NCBI GenBank assembly: GCA_017792465.1
Contig: CP051234.1
Coordinates: 3,008,501-3,072,500 of the forward strand
Origin: Filomicrobium sp.
GTDB lineage: Bacteria; Pseudomonadota; Alphaproteobacteria; Rhizobiales; Hyphomicrobiaceae
Direction of reading: 5' to 3'
Length of the DNA stretch: 64,000 bases
Each line of letters opens with the position of its first letter. The stretch's first letter is position 1. A program made the position numbers and the translations under genes. A model generated the notes under the pieces. The model was given only the letters and a program-made list of their open reading frames with translations. It was not told where the DNA came from and did not search any database. Positions 26,722 through 35,539 of this stretch are shown here, in pieces.

Positions 26722-27197
26722 AACTGTCGCTCCTCCAAAGACGCAACAAAATCAATAATTTACGGGGTTGTCCGAGCAAGCCGGTATCGTTCGCGGAAAT
26801 CGCCTCCGCGTTGCATCGTTTTCGTATTGAGATTTGCTCTCGAACCTGCGTATAGTAAAATCAATACACGCCGCTGACGTCAAGGCAAAATTGCTAAAAA
26901 GTGTTCTGGAATGGTACAAACTCGTTTGGTGCAACTGCTTCAAATGGAGACTTTATTCATGTGCCTCCAAGCGTGTTGCTTATTGGAATTTGCCTGTTTC
27001 GATCGGTCGGCGCTCAGTGTTCCTTGGGGAATTAACCAGCTTACAAAAAGATGCATTACTTAAAGGTGCGAGGACATTCGAAGGACGGCACGCTCTTTGC
27101 TAACTCGGTGATTGTCGCACTGGTAATTTTGAGCGTACAAAGATCAAGAAGTTAAAATGCGACTGGAGCTATTCAGTATGTTGGCCGGGAGGAATTC
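26722..27197. other. Divergent intergenic region between the giant RTX gene and the secretion ABC gene
   Basis: 476 bp, AT-richer than the genes, containing the promoters for both directions. A short frame at 26834-27103 has no codon bias, no good ribosome site and an odd composition, so I do not call it. A strong ribosome site (gggaggaattc) precedes the ABC gene. No repeat or RNA gene is seen. Confidence 0.55.
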
Positions 27198-29018
27198 ATG
27201 ACGTCGCGCAATAACGGTCAGGCAGGGGCCGCACAGGTCAGCCCACTGCAGGCCGCTTTCGGGAACTTCCGACCGGCGTTGATCACCGTCTTGATCTTCA
27301 GCGTGTTCTGCAACGTGCTGTTGTTTGTCGGTCCGGTCTACATGCTGCAGATTTATGACCGGGTGCTGTCGAGCCGCAGCGAAGGCACGCTGATCGCGCT
27401 CACCGTCATCGCCGTTTTTCTTCTTCTCACCTATAGCGGTCTGGATGCCTTGCGCTCACGAATTTTGGTGCGGGCTGGATACAAATTCGACGAGCAGCTG
27501 AACGGACCGTTGTTCCGCCGCGCCCTTGGGTCTGCGTTGGCTCAGCGCTCCACGGCACCGGCATCAACGTTGCGGGATATGGATACCGTTCGTGAATTCT
27601 GGACGGGGTCTGGCGTCATAACGCTTTGCGACGCGCCGTTTGCTCCTTTATTCGTGGCGATTTGTTTCATTTTTCACCCCTTGCAGGGGGTGGTCGCTCT
27701 CGCGGGGGCGATTATTTTGTTTGGATTGGCGCTGGCGAACGAATTTGCAACGCGCGACTCCCTGAAGGAAGCCGGCAAGCGATCGAGTGAAGCGTCGCAC
27801 TACGCCAATTCGTCGATGAGCAACGTCGAAGTCATCCATGCGCTTGGCATGCACAGAGCTATTCACCAGTGCTGGGCCGACCGGCACGTTGAGGCTTTGC
27901 GCTATCAGGCCAAGGCCAGCGATTGGGCCGGCGTCATCATGGCGACGACCAAGTTCGTCCGCCAGACGCTGCAGATCTTCATTCTCGGGGTTGGGGCGTA
28001 CCTGGCAATCCAGGGTGAGATCTCACCTGGTATGATGATTGCCGCCTCGATCATGATGGGCCGTGCGCTGGCGCCGGTCGAACAGTCGGTCGGCCAGTGG
28101 AAAGCTTTCGTTGCGGCCCGGAACTCGTGGAGCCGGCTTGAGCAACTGTTCGCGGCTGCTGCTGCCGAAACCGAGAAGACGCCGCTGCCGGCACCGAAGG
28201 GACGCCTGGCTGCCGAGGCTCTATTCGTCGGCGCAGGCAAGGGCTCCAAGCCGATTTTGCGCAATATCGGGTTCGAAATTGCGCCCGGCGAAGTTCTAGC
28301 TGTCATCGGCCCGAGTGCGGCTGGCAAGTCGACACTGTTGCGGGCAATTGTGGGTGTCTGGGAACCGGCTTCAGGCGTCATGCGGCTGGACGGGTCGGAT
28401 CTTCGCCATTGGGATCCTGAAAAACTCGGCATGCATGTCGGTTATCTGCCGCAGGACATCGAGTTGTTCTCCGGCACGGTTACAGAAAACATCTCGCGCT
28501 TCCGGAAGGACGAAGATCCGCAGCTGGCTGTCAAAGCCGGTATGATGGCTGGCGCGCATCCGCTCATCCAGCAGCTGCCCGATGGATACGATACGCCGGT
28601 CGGTGAAATGGGTGCCTCGCTTTCGGGTGGGCAGCGTCAGCGGATCGGGCTGGCACGGGCGATGTACGGTTCGCCAAGCCTGCTGGTTCTGGACGAGCCG
28701 AATGCGCATCTCGACCGGCATGGCGAGCAAGTGCTTCTTGCTGCCATCAAACGGTGCAAAGAGCAGGGTACAACGGTCGTGTTCGCAACGCATACGCCAA
28801 ATCTGCTGGCGGCTGCGGACAAGATCCTCGCGCTCAAGGACGGTGGCGTTCACATGTTTGGACCGACCAAGGACGTCGTGAACGAACTTCTGAAGCCCCG
28901 TGCAGTCGCCGAAGGAGAAGGCGCTGGAAAGTCGGAGCAATCGAAGCCGCAGTCCGGTAACGGCGAAGCGGGCGGGCCGGAGAGCCAGTCGCGGGCGGTC
29001 AGTGCGACAGGGATGTAA
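27198..29018 (+). CDS. Type I secretion ABC transporter, permease/ATPase (PrtD-like)
   Basis: A 606-residue half-transporter with the membrane domain first and the ATPase second. There is no N-terminal C39 peptidase domain, which fits export of proteins with uncleaved C-terminal signals such as RTX proteins. About six membrane helices lie in residues 20-310 ('VGPVYMLQIYDRVLSSRSEG'). Walker A has Lys377 (GPSAAGKST), the signature is LSGGQRQRIG near 474, Walker B is LLVLDEP near 495, and the switch His532 is present. A Gln/Gly/Ser-rich tail follows. The start has a strong Shine-Dalgarno (gggaggaattc). With the HlyD gene 108 bp downstream it forms an export pair; TolC must come from elsewhere. 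Likely cargo is the adjacent RTX peroxidase and the giant RTX protein. Confidence 0.93.
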   Translation: MTSRNNGQAGAAQVSPLQAAFGNFRPALITVLIFSVFCNVLLFVGPVYMLQIYDRVLSSRSEGTLIALTVIAVFLLLTYSGLDALRSRILVRAGYKFDEQLNGPLFRRALGSALAQRSTAPASTLRDMDTVREFWTGSGVITLCDAPFAPLFVAICFIFHPLQGVVALAGAIILFGLALANEFATRDSLKEAGKRSSEASHYANSSMSNVEVIHALGMHRAIHQCWADRHVEALRYQAKASDWAGVIMATTKFVRQTLQIFILGVGAYLAIQGEISPGMMIAASIMMGRALAPVEQSVGQWKAFVAARNSWSRLEQLFAAAAAETEKTPLPAPKGRLAAEALFVGAGKGSKPILRNIGFEIAPGEVLAVIGPSAAGKSTLLRAIVGVWEPASGVMRLDGSDLRHWDPEKLGMHVGYLPQDIELFSGTVTENISRFRKDEDPQLAVKAGMMAGAHPLIQQLPDGYDTPVGEMGASLSGGQRQRIGLARAMYGSPSLLVLDEPNAHLDRHGEQVLLAAIKRCKEQGTTVVFATHTPNLLAAADKILALKDGGVHMFGPTKDVVNELLKPRAVAEGEGAGKSEQSKPQSGNGEAGGPESQSRAVSATGM

Positions 29019-29126
29019 TGAGAATTGCGGCAATGGCCATCAGTTGATGATGCCGAACATTGCGATTGCAAGTGGAATGGAGCAGCGCGGGACGAACGCG
29101 CAAGGGATAAATCTAGGAGTGGGACG

Positions 29127-30464
29127 ATGACAGCGTTGGTACAGCATAAGAACGCCCCTGTCTCGGCGGCGGACAATAGCGGCGGTGGCCAGTGGCCCTA
29201 TACGCTTTTGGGCTATTGCCTCATCTTTCTCGTCTTCGGCGTTTTCGGAGCCTGGTCGGCGTTTGCCAAACTCGATAGCGCTGTGATTGCGTCCGGTTCG
29301 GTGACCGTTGAAAGCAACAGGAAGCGGATCCAACATTACGAAGGCGGTATCGTTCGCGAAATTCTCGTCAACGAAAACCAGGCCGTGAACAAGGGCGACG
29401 TGCTGTTCCGTCTCGATCCCGTACAAGCGCAGGCGCAGGCCGAAATGCTGAACGGTCAGGTTGATGCGGCGATGGCTCTCGAAGCCCGGCTGATTGCCGA
29501 GCGCCAGCGCGCCAAGAAGATCGAATTTCCGCAAGAGCTCATCGACCGTGCCGGCAAGCTTGCCACCCGCAAGTATATGATCGATCAGGAACAGCAATTC
29601 AAAGAGCGTCGCGCATCGATCAAAGGCCAAGCAGACATTCTGCGGAGCCGTATCGAACAGCTGGGCCGGACCATCGCAGGACTGGATGCCGTCAGGGTTT
29701 CGACAGAAGGGCAAATCAAGAGCATCAAGGAAGAGTACGAAAAAGTCTCCACCCTGGCGGAGCGCGGCTACTATCCAGTCAACCGTTTGAAGTCGATGGA
29801 GCGTGAGATCTTTTCGCTCGAAGGCCGACTCGGACAGACGATTTCGGATATCGCGCGTAACGAAAACGGGATCGGTGAAGCCAAGCTGCAGATCCTCCAG
29901 ACCGAGCAGAAGTTTCAGGAAGAGGTGATCGACGGCCTGCGCGAAGTTCGCGTCCAGCTTCCAGAGCTGCAGGAACGTTTGCGGATGGCACAGGATGTCG
30001 TCAATCGCCTGGAGATCAAGGCGCCGCTTAGCGGTGTCGTGCAAAATCTGCAAGTGCATACGGTTGGCGGTGTGGTGCGCGCAGGCGAGCCGCTGGCCGA
30101 ACTTGTCCCGATCAATGATTCCCTGCAGATCGAGGTTCATATCAATCCGGTCGACATCAATCACGTTGTGCTTGGCAGCCCGACGGAAGTCCGTTTCCCA
30201 GGCTTCAAGAGCCGGACGTTGCCGCTCATTCTTGGCAGCGTGCGCAGCGTATCGCCTGACCGTCTGGTCGATCAGGCAACCAACCAGCCCTATTACCTCG
30301 GTATTGTGGAAGTGAAGGACACGCAGATCCCCGAGGAATTCAGAGGCCAGCTCACAGCGGGCATGCCGGCTGACCTGTTCATCGCGACCGGGGAGCGGAC
30401 GGTTGCGGATTACCTCTTGTCACCATTCACGGACGTTGCACGCAAATCGCTGCGTGAACTCTGA
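29127..30464 (+). CDS. Type I secretion periplasmic adaptor (HlyD/PrtE family)
   Basis: A 445-residue membrane-fusion protein. One N-terminal membrane segment (about 22-46, 'LLGYCLIFLVFGVFGAWSAF') is followed by the first half of the lipoyl-like domain ('GGIVREILVNENQAVNKGD'). A long alpha-helical hairpin with heptads (about 110-290) and the closing barrel ('IKAPLSGVVQNLQ', 'VHTVGGVVRAGEPL') come next, and it ends in 'TVADYLLSPFTDV'. Start 29127 is chosen for its taggagtggg site; the frame opens at 29025. It joins the ABC protein to an outer-membrane TolC that is not encoded here. A terminator at 30485-30522 closes the two-gene unit. Confidence 0.93.
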   Translation: MTALVQHKNAPVSAADNSGGGQWPYTLLGYCLIFLVFGVFGAWSAFAKLDSAVIASGSVTVESNRKRIQHYEGGIVREILVNENQAVNKGDVLFRLDPVQAQAQAEMLNGQVDAAMALEARLIAERQRAKKIEFPQELIDRAGKLATRKYMIDQEQQFKERRASIKGQADILRSRIEQLGRTIAGLDAVRVSTEGQIKSIKEEYEKVSTLAERGYYPVNRLKSMEREIFSLEGRLGQTISDIARNENGIGEAKLQILQTEQKFQEEVIDGLREVRVQLPELQERLRMAQDVVNRLEIKAPLSGVVQNLQVHTVGGVVRAGEPLAELVPINDSLQIEVHINPVDINHVVLGSPTEVRFPGFKSRTLPLILGSVRSVSPDRLVDQATNQPYYLGIVEVKDTQIPEEFRGQLTAGMPADLFIATGERTVADYLLSPFTDVARKSLREL

Positions 30465-30484
30465 TATCAAGCAATCCCAAGGCG

Positions 30485-30522
30485 AGGGCCGTTACTCCGA
30501 TTGCGGAGCGATGGCCCTTTTT
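30485..30522 (+). terminator. Terminator of the first type I secretion operon
   Basis: An outer stem agggcc/ggccct (30485-30490, 30513-30518) and an inner stem ctccg/cggag (30495-30499, 30504-30508) form one long hairpin followed by tttt. It lies 21 bp after the HlyD stop. Confidence 0.85.
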
Positions 30523-30754
30523 CGTGCCTGTTTCGGTTTTTCGCCGGGGCAAGACGAGTCCAGATATTGCTCATCAGATCTCTTGATTAGGACAATATGT
30601 TTTCTGGGTTGGCTTTGGTTCTTTTGAAATACTACTTTGATATCAACATGTTGTTTCGTGCGTCTTTGTGCAGATTGTTGGGTTGCTCATTTTCTACGCA
30701 AAGCGAAATCTATTTCGGCTTTTTGTAAAGTTGAATTTTCGAGCTTGAAATGAT

Positions 30755-30783
30755 TTGTGACAGTATGTAATTTGCTCTATGAT
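30755..30783 (+). promoter_or_regulatory. Sigma-70-like promoter upstream of the XRE gene
   Basis: ttgtga (30755-30760) and tatgat (30778-30783) are separated by exactly 17 bp in AT-rich DNA. This would give a leader of about 80 bases before the ATG at 30873. Confidence 0.45.
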
Positions 30784-30872
30784 CTTGTATAAGCCTGTGC
30801 TCGCTGACTGAGCTGTGCTTGCGCAAGGTGCATTAAAAACGCCTCCGGGCACTACAAAGATGGTCTCAAGCA

Positions 30873-31202
30873 ATGTATTCCAACCCCCAAAAGCGCCAGG
30901 ACGCCCAAACGCAGGAATTGCGTAAAGCGGCGGGTCGGTGGCTCCGCGAGCTTCGTGAGGCGAAGGGCCTTTCCCAACGGCAATTAGCTCAAGAGGTGGG
31001 TGTCGAGTACTACACGTTCATCTCGCAGCTTGAGACCGGCCGTGGACGTATCCCACCGGATAAATATGCCATCTGGGCCGAGACTCTGGGAATGCCTGCG
31101 CGGGACTTCGTCAAGCACCTGCTGCAGTATTACGACCCAATCACTTACGGCTTCTTGTTTGGCGAAGCGTCAGCGACAAAAAGCAAGAAGTCTTCGGGCT
31201 AA
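30873..31202 (+). CDS. XRE-family HTH regulator (small)
   Basis: A 109-residue DNA-binding protein. A Cro/C1-type helix-turn-helix occupies about residues 22-78 ('LRELREAKGLSQRQLAQEVGV', then 'YYTFISQLETGRGRIPPDKY'), and a short C-terminal helix and a basic Lys/Ser tail follow. There is no ligand-binding domain. It lies between the first secretion operon and the CoA-ligase/formate-dehydrogenase genes in the same direction, with its own promoter-like site at 30755. The target is not evident; autoregulation or control of either neighbouring operon is possible. The Shine-Dalgarno is weak. Confidence 0.85.
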   Translation: MYSNPQKRQDAQTQELRKAAGRWLRELREAKGLSQRQLAQEVGVEYYTFISQLETGRGRIPPDKYAIWAETLGMPARDFVKHLLQYYDPITYGFLFGEASATKSKKSSG

Positions 31203-31624
31203 GATCGCGTCAGCCGGTCGCTTTCGGCAACATTCCCTCTACCCTTACTTCATAGCTTAGGGTTGATCGCTCGAAGCCTTTCGGCTTTCGGCGCGCTATC
31301 GCTTGCGCCTGTGCGCATCTCTATCATCTCAAAATCTGCAGTATACGTGGTGCGGCCGAGGTCGTGACCGCGCCTGGGGCGTTTTTTAAGCTCTTTTGGG
31401 AATGGACCGGGATTACCGATGCTGGCCAACTTGGCTTCGTTTCGGCGATAAATATTACTCTTGATTGCTTCATTCTGCCTCGACAGCTGGGCAGCATTGG
31501 CATATGGTATACCAGAAGGATGCAGTGCCGCGTTTTTCAGGATACGCTCATGGGTATCGATGGACGGCACCGTATGCTCAGGCGATCGAGAAAATAATAA
31601 CGCCAAATCAGGGAGGTGCGACCC
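31203..31624. other. Intergenic region upstream of the CoA-ligase/FDH operon
   Basis: 422 bp. Open frames on both strands here are short, lack ribosome sites and have poor composition, so none is called. The right end carries gggaggtgcgaccc, the ribosome site of the CoA-ligase beta gene. It presumably holds the operon promoter, but no clear -35/-10 pair is seen. Confidence 0.5.
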
Positions 31625-32815
31625 ATGTTGTTGCACGAGTTCCAGGCCAAGAAGCTGCTTTCTGGCTTCGGGATCGCTTGCCCTATGGGGCAGGTCGTTT
31701 CAACCCCTAAGGAGGCCCGCGCGGCGGCCGAGCGGCTTGGTTGTCGGCGATATGTCGTCAAGGGCCAGCTGCTTGCCAGTGACAGAGCGCTGCTTGATGC
31801 GATCCGGTATGCTTCCAGCCCGGCTGAAGTCGAAATGCAGGCGCGGCAGCTGATCGGAAAGTCTTTTGAAATTGCTGGTGGCGGCTTGCCTGACCAGACG
31901 GTCACCAAGGTTCTGGTCGAAGAGTTCGTCGAGACTTCGCGCGAGCTTTATGCGGCCGTCATGCTCGACAAGGATAGTGGTCAGGTCGTCTTATTGGCGT
32001 CGACGGCCGGCGGATCAGGCCTCGAAGCGCGGGCGGCGAGCGATCCTGAGGTGATCCGTTCGCGCAAGCTTCATTTCGATGGGCGGCGGCTGAGCGGAGA
32101 CTTCGACGGTCTCGCCAAGGAAATCGCCCCGGAACAAGGGCCCGCGCTGGTTTTGGCGCTGACTGAGTTCTTCCGAAACCTGACGGCAGTATTCGTGGCT
32201 CACGATGCTTTGCTCATTGATATCAATCCGATCGTTTTGAGCACCGAAGGCCAGCTGATCGCCGTTGATGCCAAGATTACGATCGACGACAACGCTTTGC
32301 CGCGCCAGCCTCAGCTAGAGGAAATGCGGCTTGAAAACGATTCCACCTTGCAGTTTGCGGAGGATCTGGAGGCGCAGCGGTTCCGGATCAACTATCTGAG
32401 CCTGGGCGGGGATATCGGGGTCGCCGTCAATGGCGCCGGGCTGGCGCTTGCCACCAACGATCTATTGATCGACTGCGGCGGCCGGCCGGCGAATTTCATG
32501 GATATCCGGACGACCGCGTCGAGCATGGATATCGCCCGGGGATTCGAGCTTTTGCTGTCAAATCCGGCGACGCGGGCGATCCTCGTCAACGTCCACGGGG
32601 GCGGCATGCAGCGGTGCGACACGATTGCAGAGGGGCTTGGTGTTGCGCTTCGGCGGCACAAGAAGAATTTGCCAATCGTCATTCGTCTGGCTGGCAACAA
32701 TTCCCAATTTGCGCGTACAGTACTAAAGAACAACGGTGTGAGCTATTACGAAGCGGATTCGATGCTGGATGCGGCACAGCGTGTTGTCGCGCTTTGCAAA
32801 GGGGAGGCGGCGTAA
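31625..32815 (+). CDS. Succinyl-CoA-synthetase-like acyl-CoA ligase, beta subunit (divergent)
   Basis: A 396-residue ADP-forming CoA ligase beta subunit: ATP-grasp domain (1-230, 'LLHEFQAKKLLSGFGIACP', metal site 'LLIDINPIVLS') and flavodoxin-like power-helix domain (240-396, 'VNGAGLALATNDLL'). It is related to SucC and to malate-CoA ligase MtkA. The active-site loops differ: the FLDVGGGA loop is 'FMDIRTTAS' (291-299), and the loop that holds the carboxylate (GGIVRC in SucC) is 'HGGGMQRC' (324-331), one residue longer. The substrate is therefore probably not succinate. Start 31625 has gggaggtg at good spacing; a GTG nine bases earlier overlaps that site. The alpha gene begins immediately after its stop. 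Confidence 0.85.
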   Translation: MLLHEFQAKKLLSGFGIACPMGQVVSTPKEARAAAERLGCRRYVVKGQLLASDRALLDAIRYASSPAEVEMQARQLIGKSFEIAGGGLPDQTVTKVLVEEFVETSRELYAAVMLDKDSGQVVLLASTAGGSGLEARAASDPEVIRSRKLHFDGRRLSGDFDGLAKEIAPEQGPALVLALTEFFRNLTAVFVAHDALLIDINPIVLSTEGQLIAVDAKITIDDNALPRQPQLEEMRLENDSTLQFAEDLEAQRFRINYLSLGGDIGVAVNGAGLALATNDLLIDCGGRPANFMDIRTTASSMDIARGFELLLSNPATRAILVNVHGGGMQRCDTIAEGLGVALRRHKKNLPIVIRLAGNNSQFARTVLKNNGVSYYEADSMLDAAQRVVALCKGEAA

Positions 32816-33688
32816 ATGGCGATTTTGATCAATCCGGAGACAAAGGTTATTTGTCAGGGCATGACCGGACGCACTGCGACCTTTCATTGCGCGCGTATGC
32901 AATCCTATGGAACGCAGCTTGTCGGCGGCGTCACGCCCGGCAAGGGCGGCCAGCGCCATCTCGATCTGCCGATCTACGATACCGTCGCGGAGGCCGTCGA
33001 GGAGACGGGCGCGGATGCAACTTTGGTTTTCGTACCGCCGAGCAATGCCGGGGCTGCGATTATCGAGGCCATCGAGAGCGACATCGGGGTGATTGTCTGC
33101 GTAACCGAGCGGGTGCCAGTTCTCGATATGGTGCGCGTCAGGCAAGCGCTTGACGGCTCAAACAGCGTGCTGATCGGGCCGAATTCGCAAGGTCTGTTGG
33201 CGCCTGGAATCGGTCAGCTCGGCGTCATGTCGACGGTCGATGCGCGTCGGGGCCGGATCGGCATCGCCTCGCGCTCAGCCTCTTTGACAAGCGAAATCGT
33301 GGCGCAAACGACGCAAGCCGGGCTGGGCCAATCGACGACGGTGGGTGTCGGCGGTGATCCCGTGCATGGGATGTCACTTGCTGACTGCGTGGAACGCTTT
33401 ATAGACGACGACGAAACTGAAGGCATCGTCATTGTCGGGGAGATCGGCGGAACCGAAGAGGAGCATGTTGCTGCGCTTCTGGACCGCCGGAAGACCGACA
33501 AACCAGTCGTGGCTCTGGTCGTCGGGCGTCATGCTCCGCCAGAGCGCCGAATGGGACATGCCGGAGCGCTGGTTAGTGGCCTCGCCGGCTCCGCCAGTGC
33601 GAAAATCGACAGGTTGCGGTCAGCAGGAGTAATCATTGCGCCGCATGCTGGAAGCATCGGGGACACGATGCGATCGGCGCTGAATTGA
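32816..33688 (+). CDS. Succinyl-CoA-synthetase-like acyl-CoA ligase, alpha subunit (divergent)
   Basis: A 290-residue alpha subunit that binds CoA and carries the phosphohistidine. The fold markers 'TKVICQGMTG', 'VGGVTPGKGG' and the His248 motif MGHAGAL are intact, so catalysis through phospho-His is expected. Compared with E. coli SucD, the substrate loops have changed: PNCPG is PNSQG (122-126), SRSGTLTYE is SRSASLTSE (152-160), and TGSQGT is TGRTAT. These loops contact the acyl group and CoA. The start abuts the beta-subunit stop, so translation is coupled. fdh1B starts 10 bp after this gene, which links the ligase to formate or C1 metabolism. Malate-CoA ligase (MtkB) is a weaker alternative. 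Confidence 0.85.
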   Translation: MAILINPETKVICQGMTGRTATFHCARMQSYGTQLVGGVTPGKGGQRHLDLPIYDTVAEAVEETGADATLVFVPPSNAGAAIIEAIESDIGVIVCVTERVPVLDMVRVRQALDGSNSVLIGPNSQGLLAPGIGQLGVMSTVDARRGRIGIASRSASLTSEIVAQTTQAGLGQSTTVGVGGDPVHGMSLADCVERFIDDDETEGIVIVGEIGGTEEEHVAALLDRRKTDKPVVALVVGRHAPPERRMGHAGALVSGLAGSASAKIDRLRSAGVIIAPHAGSIGDTMRSALN

Positions 33689-33698
33689 AGGGAAGATT

Positions 33699-35399
33699 AT
33701 GAGCGAGATGACATTCAAGGGCGGAAAAGCGATCCATCCAGGTTCGGGTCGCCGGAAAGCGGTGCCCTTTCCCAAAGGCCGGGTGCTCGCGCCGGGAGAA
33801 AAAGAGGCCGTCGCGGAACTGATCGGTCCACCGCCCTATGAGCGTCCTCTGCTGATCGAATATCTGCACAAGATCCAGGACGCTGAAGGCTGCCTGCCTG
33901 CCGGGTCTCTGCACGGGCTGGCGACGTTGATGAAGCTTCCGATGGCGGAAGTCTACGAAGTGGCGACGTTCTACGCGCACTTTGATGTGGTGCCCGATGA
34001 TGCCGCGCGGCCGGCGGCGACGACCATTCGCGTTTGTGAGAGCCTGTCGTGCATGATGGCCGGTGCCGAAGAGCTGATTTCGGCTCTGGAAGCCGAAGAC
34101 ATGCCGAACGTTCGCGTCGTTCGCGCGCCGTGTGTCGGGTCCTGCCATACCGCGCCTGTGTGCCATATCGGCCATCACCACGTCGATCATGCGGACGTCG
34201 AGAAGGTCAAAGAGTTGGCGCTTGCCGGCGAGACTCATCCGACCATCCCGGAATATCAAACGCTGGGCGACTATATCGAGCAGGGCGGCTACAAGATGCT
34301 GCGTGCCTGCCTTGCCGGTGACAAGACGGTCGATGAGGTTATTGCTGCTTTGTCAGACGGCGGGTTGCGCGGTCTGGGCGGCGCAGGCTTCCCGACGGGT
34401 CGCAAGTGGGGCTTTGTGCGGGCGGAAAAGGGCCCGCGCCTGATGGCGGTGAACGGCGACGAAGGCGAGCCGGGGACGTTCAAAGACCGCTACTATCTCG
34501 AAACCCGTCCGCATCAGTTCCTGGAAGGCATGCTGATCGCCGCTTGGGCGGTGGAGGCGGAAGAAGTCTTCATCTACATGCGGGATGAATATCCGGCCGT
34601 TTTGAAAATCCTCGCGAACGAATTGCCGAAGCTCGCAGCCGCCGGCCTTACGACGCATACCAAGGTTTCGATCCGCCGTGGCGCCGGGGCTTATATCTGC
34701 GGCGAAGAAAGCGCGATGATCGAGTCGATCGAGGGTAAGCGGGGGTTGCCACGGCATCGTCCGCCATATGTTGCTCAGGTCGGCATTTTCGATCGACCGA
34801 CGCTCGTCAACAACGTCGAGACGCTCTACTGGATCCCGAAAATCATCGAAAAAGGCCCGGAATGGTTTGCCGAACAGGGTAAGAACGGCGCCAAAGGGGC
34901 TCGCTCCTATTCGGTTTCGGGCCGCGTCAAGAATCCAGGCGTCGTTCTGACGGCTGCGGGATCGACTGTCGAAGAATTGATCGAGCTGTGCGGCGGCATG
35001 GCCGATGGCCACGCGTTCAAAGGATATCTTCCCGGTGGCGCATCAGGCGGCATTTTGCCTGCTTCGATGGGCGATATTCCGCTCGATTTCGGGCAGCTTG
35101 AGAAGCATGGCTGTTTTGTCGGGAGCCATGCCGTTGTTATCCTGTCGGATAAGGACGACATGAAAGATGTCGCGCTCAACCTGATGCGTTTCTTCGAGGA
35201 TGAAAGCTGCGGGCAGTGTACGCCGTGCCGGAATGGTACCGAAAAGGCCGTGCAGTTGATGAGCCAGAAGAACTGGGATCGTCCGATGCTCGAAGATCTG
35301 TCTCAGGTGATGACTGACGCATCGATTTGCGGTTTGGGGCAGGCAGCCTCCAATCCGCTGAAAAGCGTAATCAAGTTCTTCCCAGAGGACTTGTCGTAA
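33699..35399 (+). CDS. fdh1B: NAD-dependent formate dehydrogenase beta subunit (NuoE-NuoF fusion, Fdh1B)
   Basis: A 566-residue fusion. Residues 1-165 are a NuoE-like thioredoxin-fold [2Fe-2S] domain with Cys113, Cys118, Cys145 and Cys149. The rest is NuoF-like: an FMN/NADH site ('GLGGAGFPTGRKWGF', 'NGDEGEPGTFKDR', 'RRGAGAYICGEESAMIESIE'), an SLBB domain, and the terminal [4Fe-4S] motif 'ESCGQCTPCRNGT'. It takes electrons from the alpha subunit and reduces NAD. The one-gene fusion is the form seen in the tungsten-containing Fdh1 of Methylobacterium, whereas Rhodobacter and Cupriavidus have separate FdsG and FdsB. It follows the CoA-ligase alpha gene by 10 bp. The 140-bp gap to fdh1A has no gene and no fdsC/fdsD. 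Confidence 0.93.
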   Translation: MSEMTFKGGKAIHPGSGRRKAVPFPKGRVLAPGEKEAVAELIGPPPYERPLLIEYLHKIQDAEGCLPAGSLHGLATLMKLPMAEVYEVATFYAHFDVVPDDAARPAATTIRVCESLSCMMAGAEELISALEAEDMPNVRVVRAPCVGSCHTAPVCHIGHHHVDHADVEKVKELALAGETHPTIPEYQTLGDYIEQGGYKMLRACLAGDKTVDEVIAALSDGGLRGLGGAGFPTGRKWGFVRAEKGPRLMAVNGDEGEPGTFKDRYYLETRPHQFLEGMLIAAWAVEAEEVFIYMRDEYPAVLKILANELPKLAAAGLTTHTKVSIRRGAGAYICGEESAMIESIEGKRGLPRHRPPYVAQVGIFDRPTLVNNVETLYWIPKIIEKGPEWFAEQGKNGAKGARSYSVSGRVKNPGVVLTAAGSTVEELIELCGGMADGHAFKGYLPGGASGGILPASMGDIPLDFGQLEKHGCFVGSHAVVILSDKDDMKDVALNLMRFFEDESCGQCTPCRNGTEKAVQLMSQKNWDRPMLEDLSQVMTDASICGLGQAASNPLKSVIKFFPEDLS

Positions 35400-35539
35400 T
35401 TGGCGGATCTAGAAGGTCCGTTCGAAGGTTTTGAATTGAAGGGCTGCGTGGTTCTCACTACCGCGCGATTGCAGGTCTGGCGGACAGGCAACGCGGTCAC
35501 ACAGCAGCCCAAGCAACGTTATGATGGCTGAGGCGTCTT

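Larger units (their letters stand above)
30465..30872. other. AT-rich intergenic region with terminator and promoter
   Basis: 408 bp without a supported gene. The left part carries the secretion operon terminator. The rest is clearly AT-rich and includes a good promoter-like pair at 30755-30783 reading toward the XRE gene. Confidence 0.6.

Noticed and set aside
26834-27103. 89-codon plus-strand frame in the divergent region before the secretion ABC gene
   Set aside because: No ribosome site, unusual Trp/Cys/Lys mixture and no recognisable fold pattern; it lies where promoters must be.
31250-31636. Minus-strand frame of 128 codons upstream of the CoA-ligase gene
   Set aside because: No ribosome site, atypical composition, and it overlaps the ligase start region.
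31625-33688. Malate-CoA ligase (mtkAB) of the serine cycle
   Set aside because: Active-site loops differ from both MtkAB and SucCD, and no serine-cycle gene is adjacent; a generic ligase call is safer.
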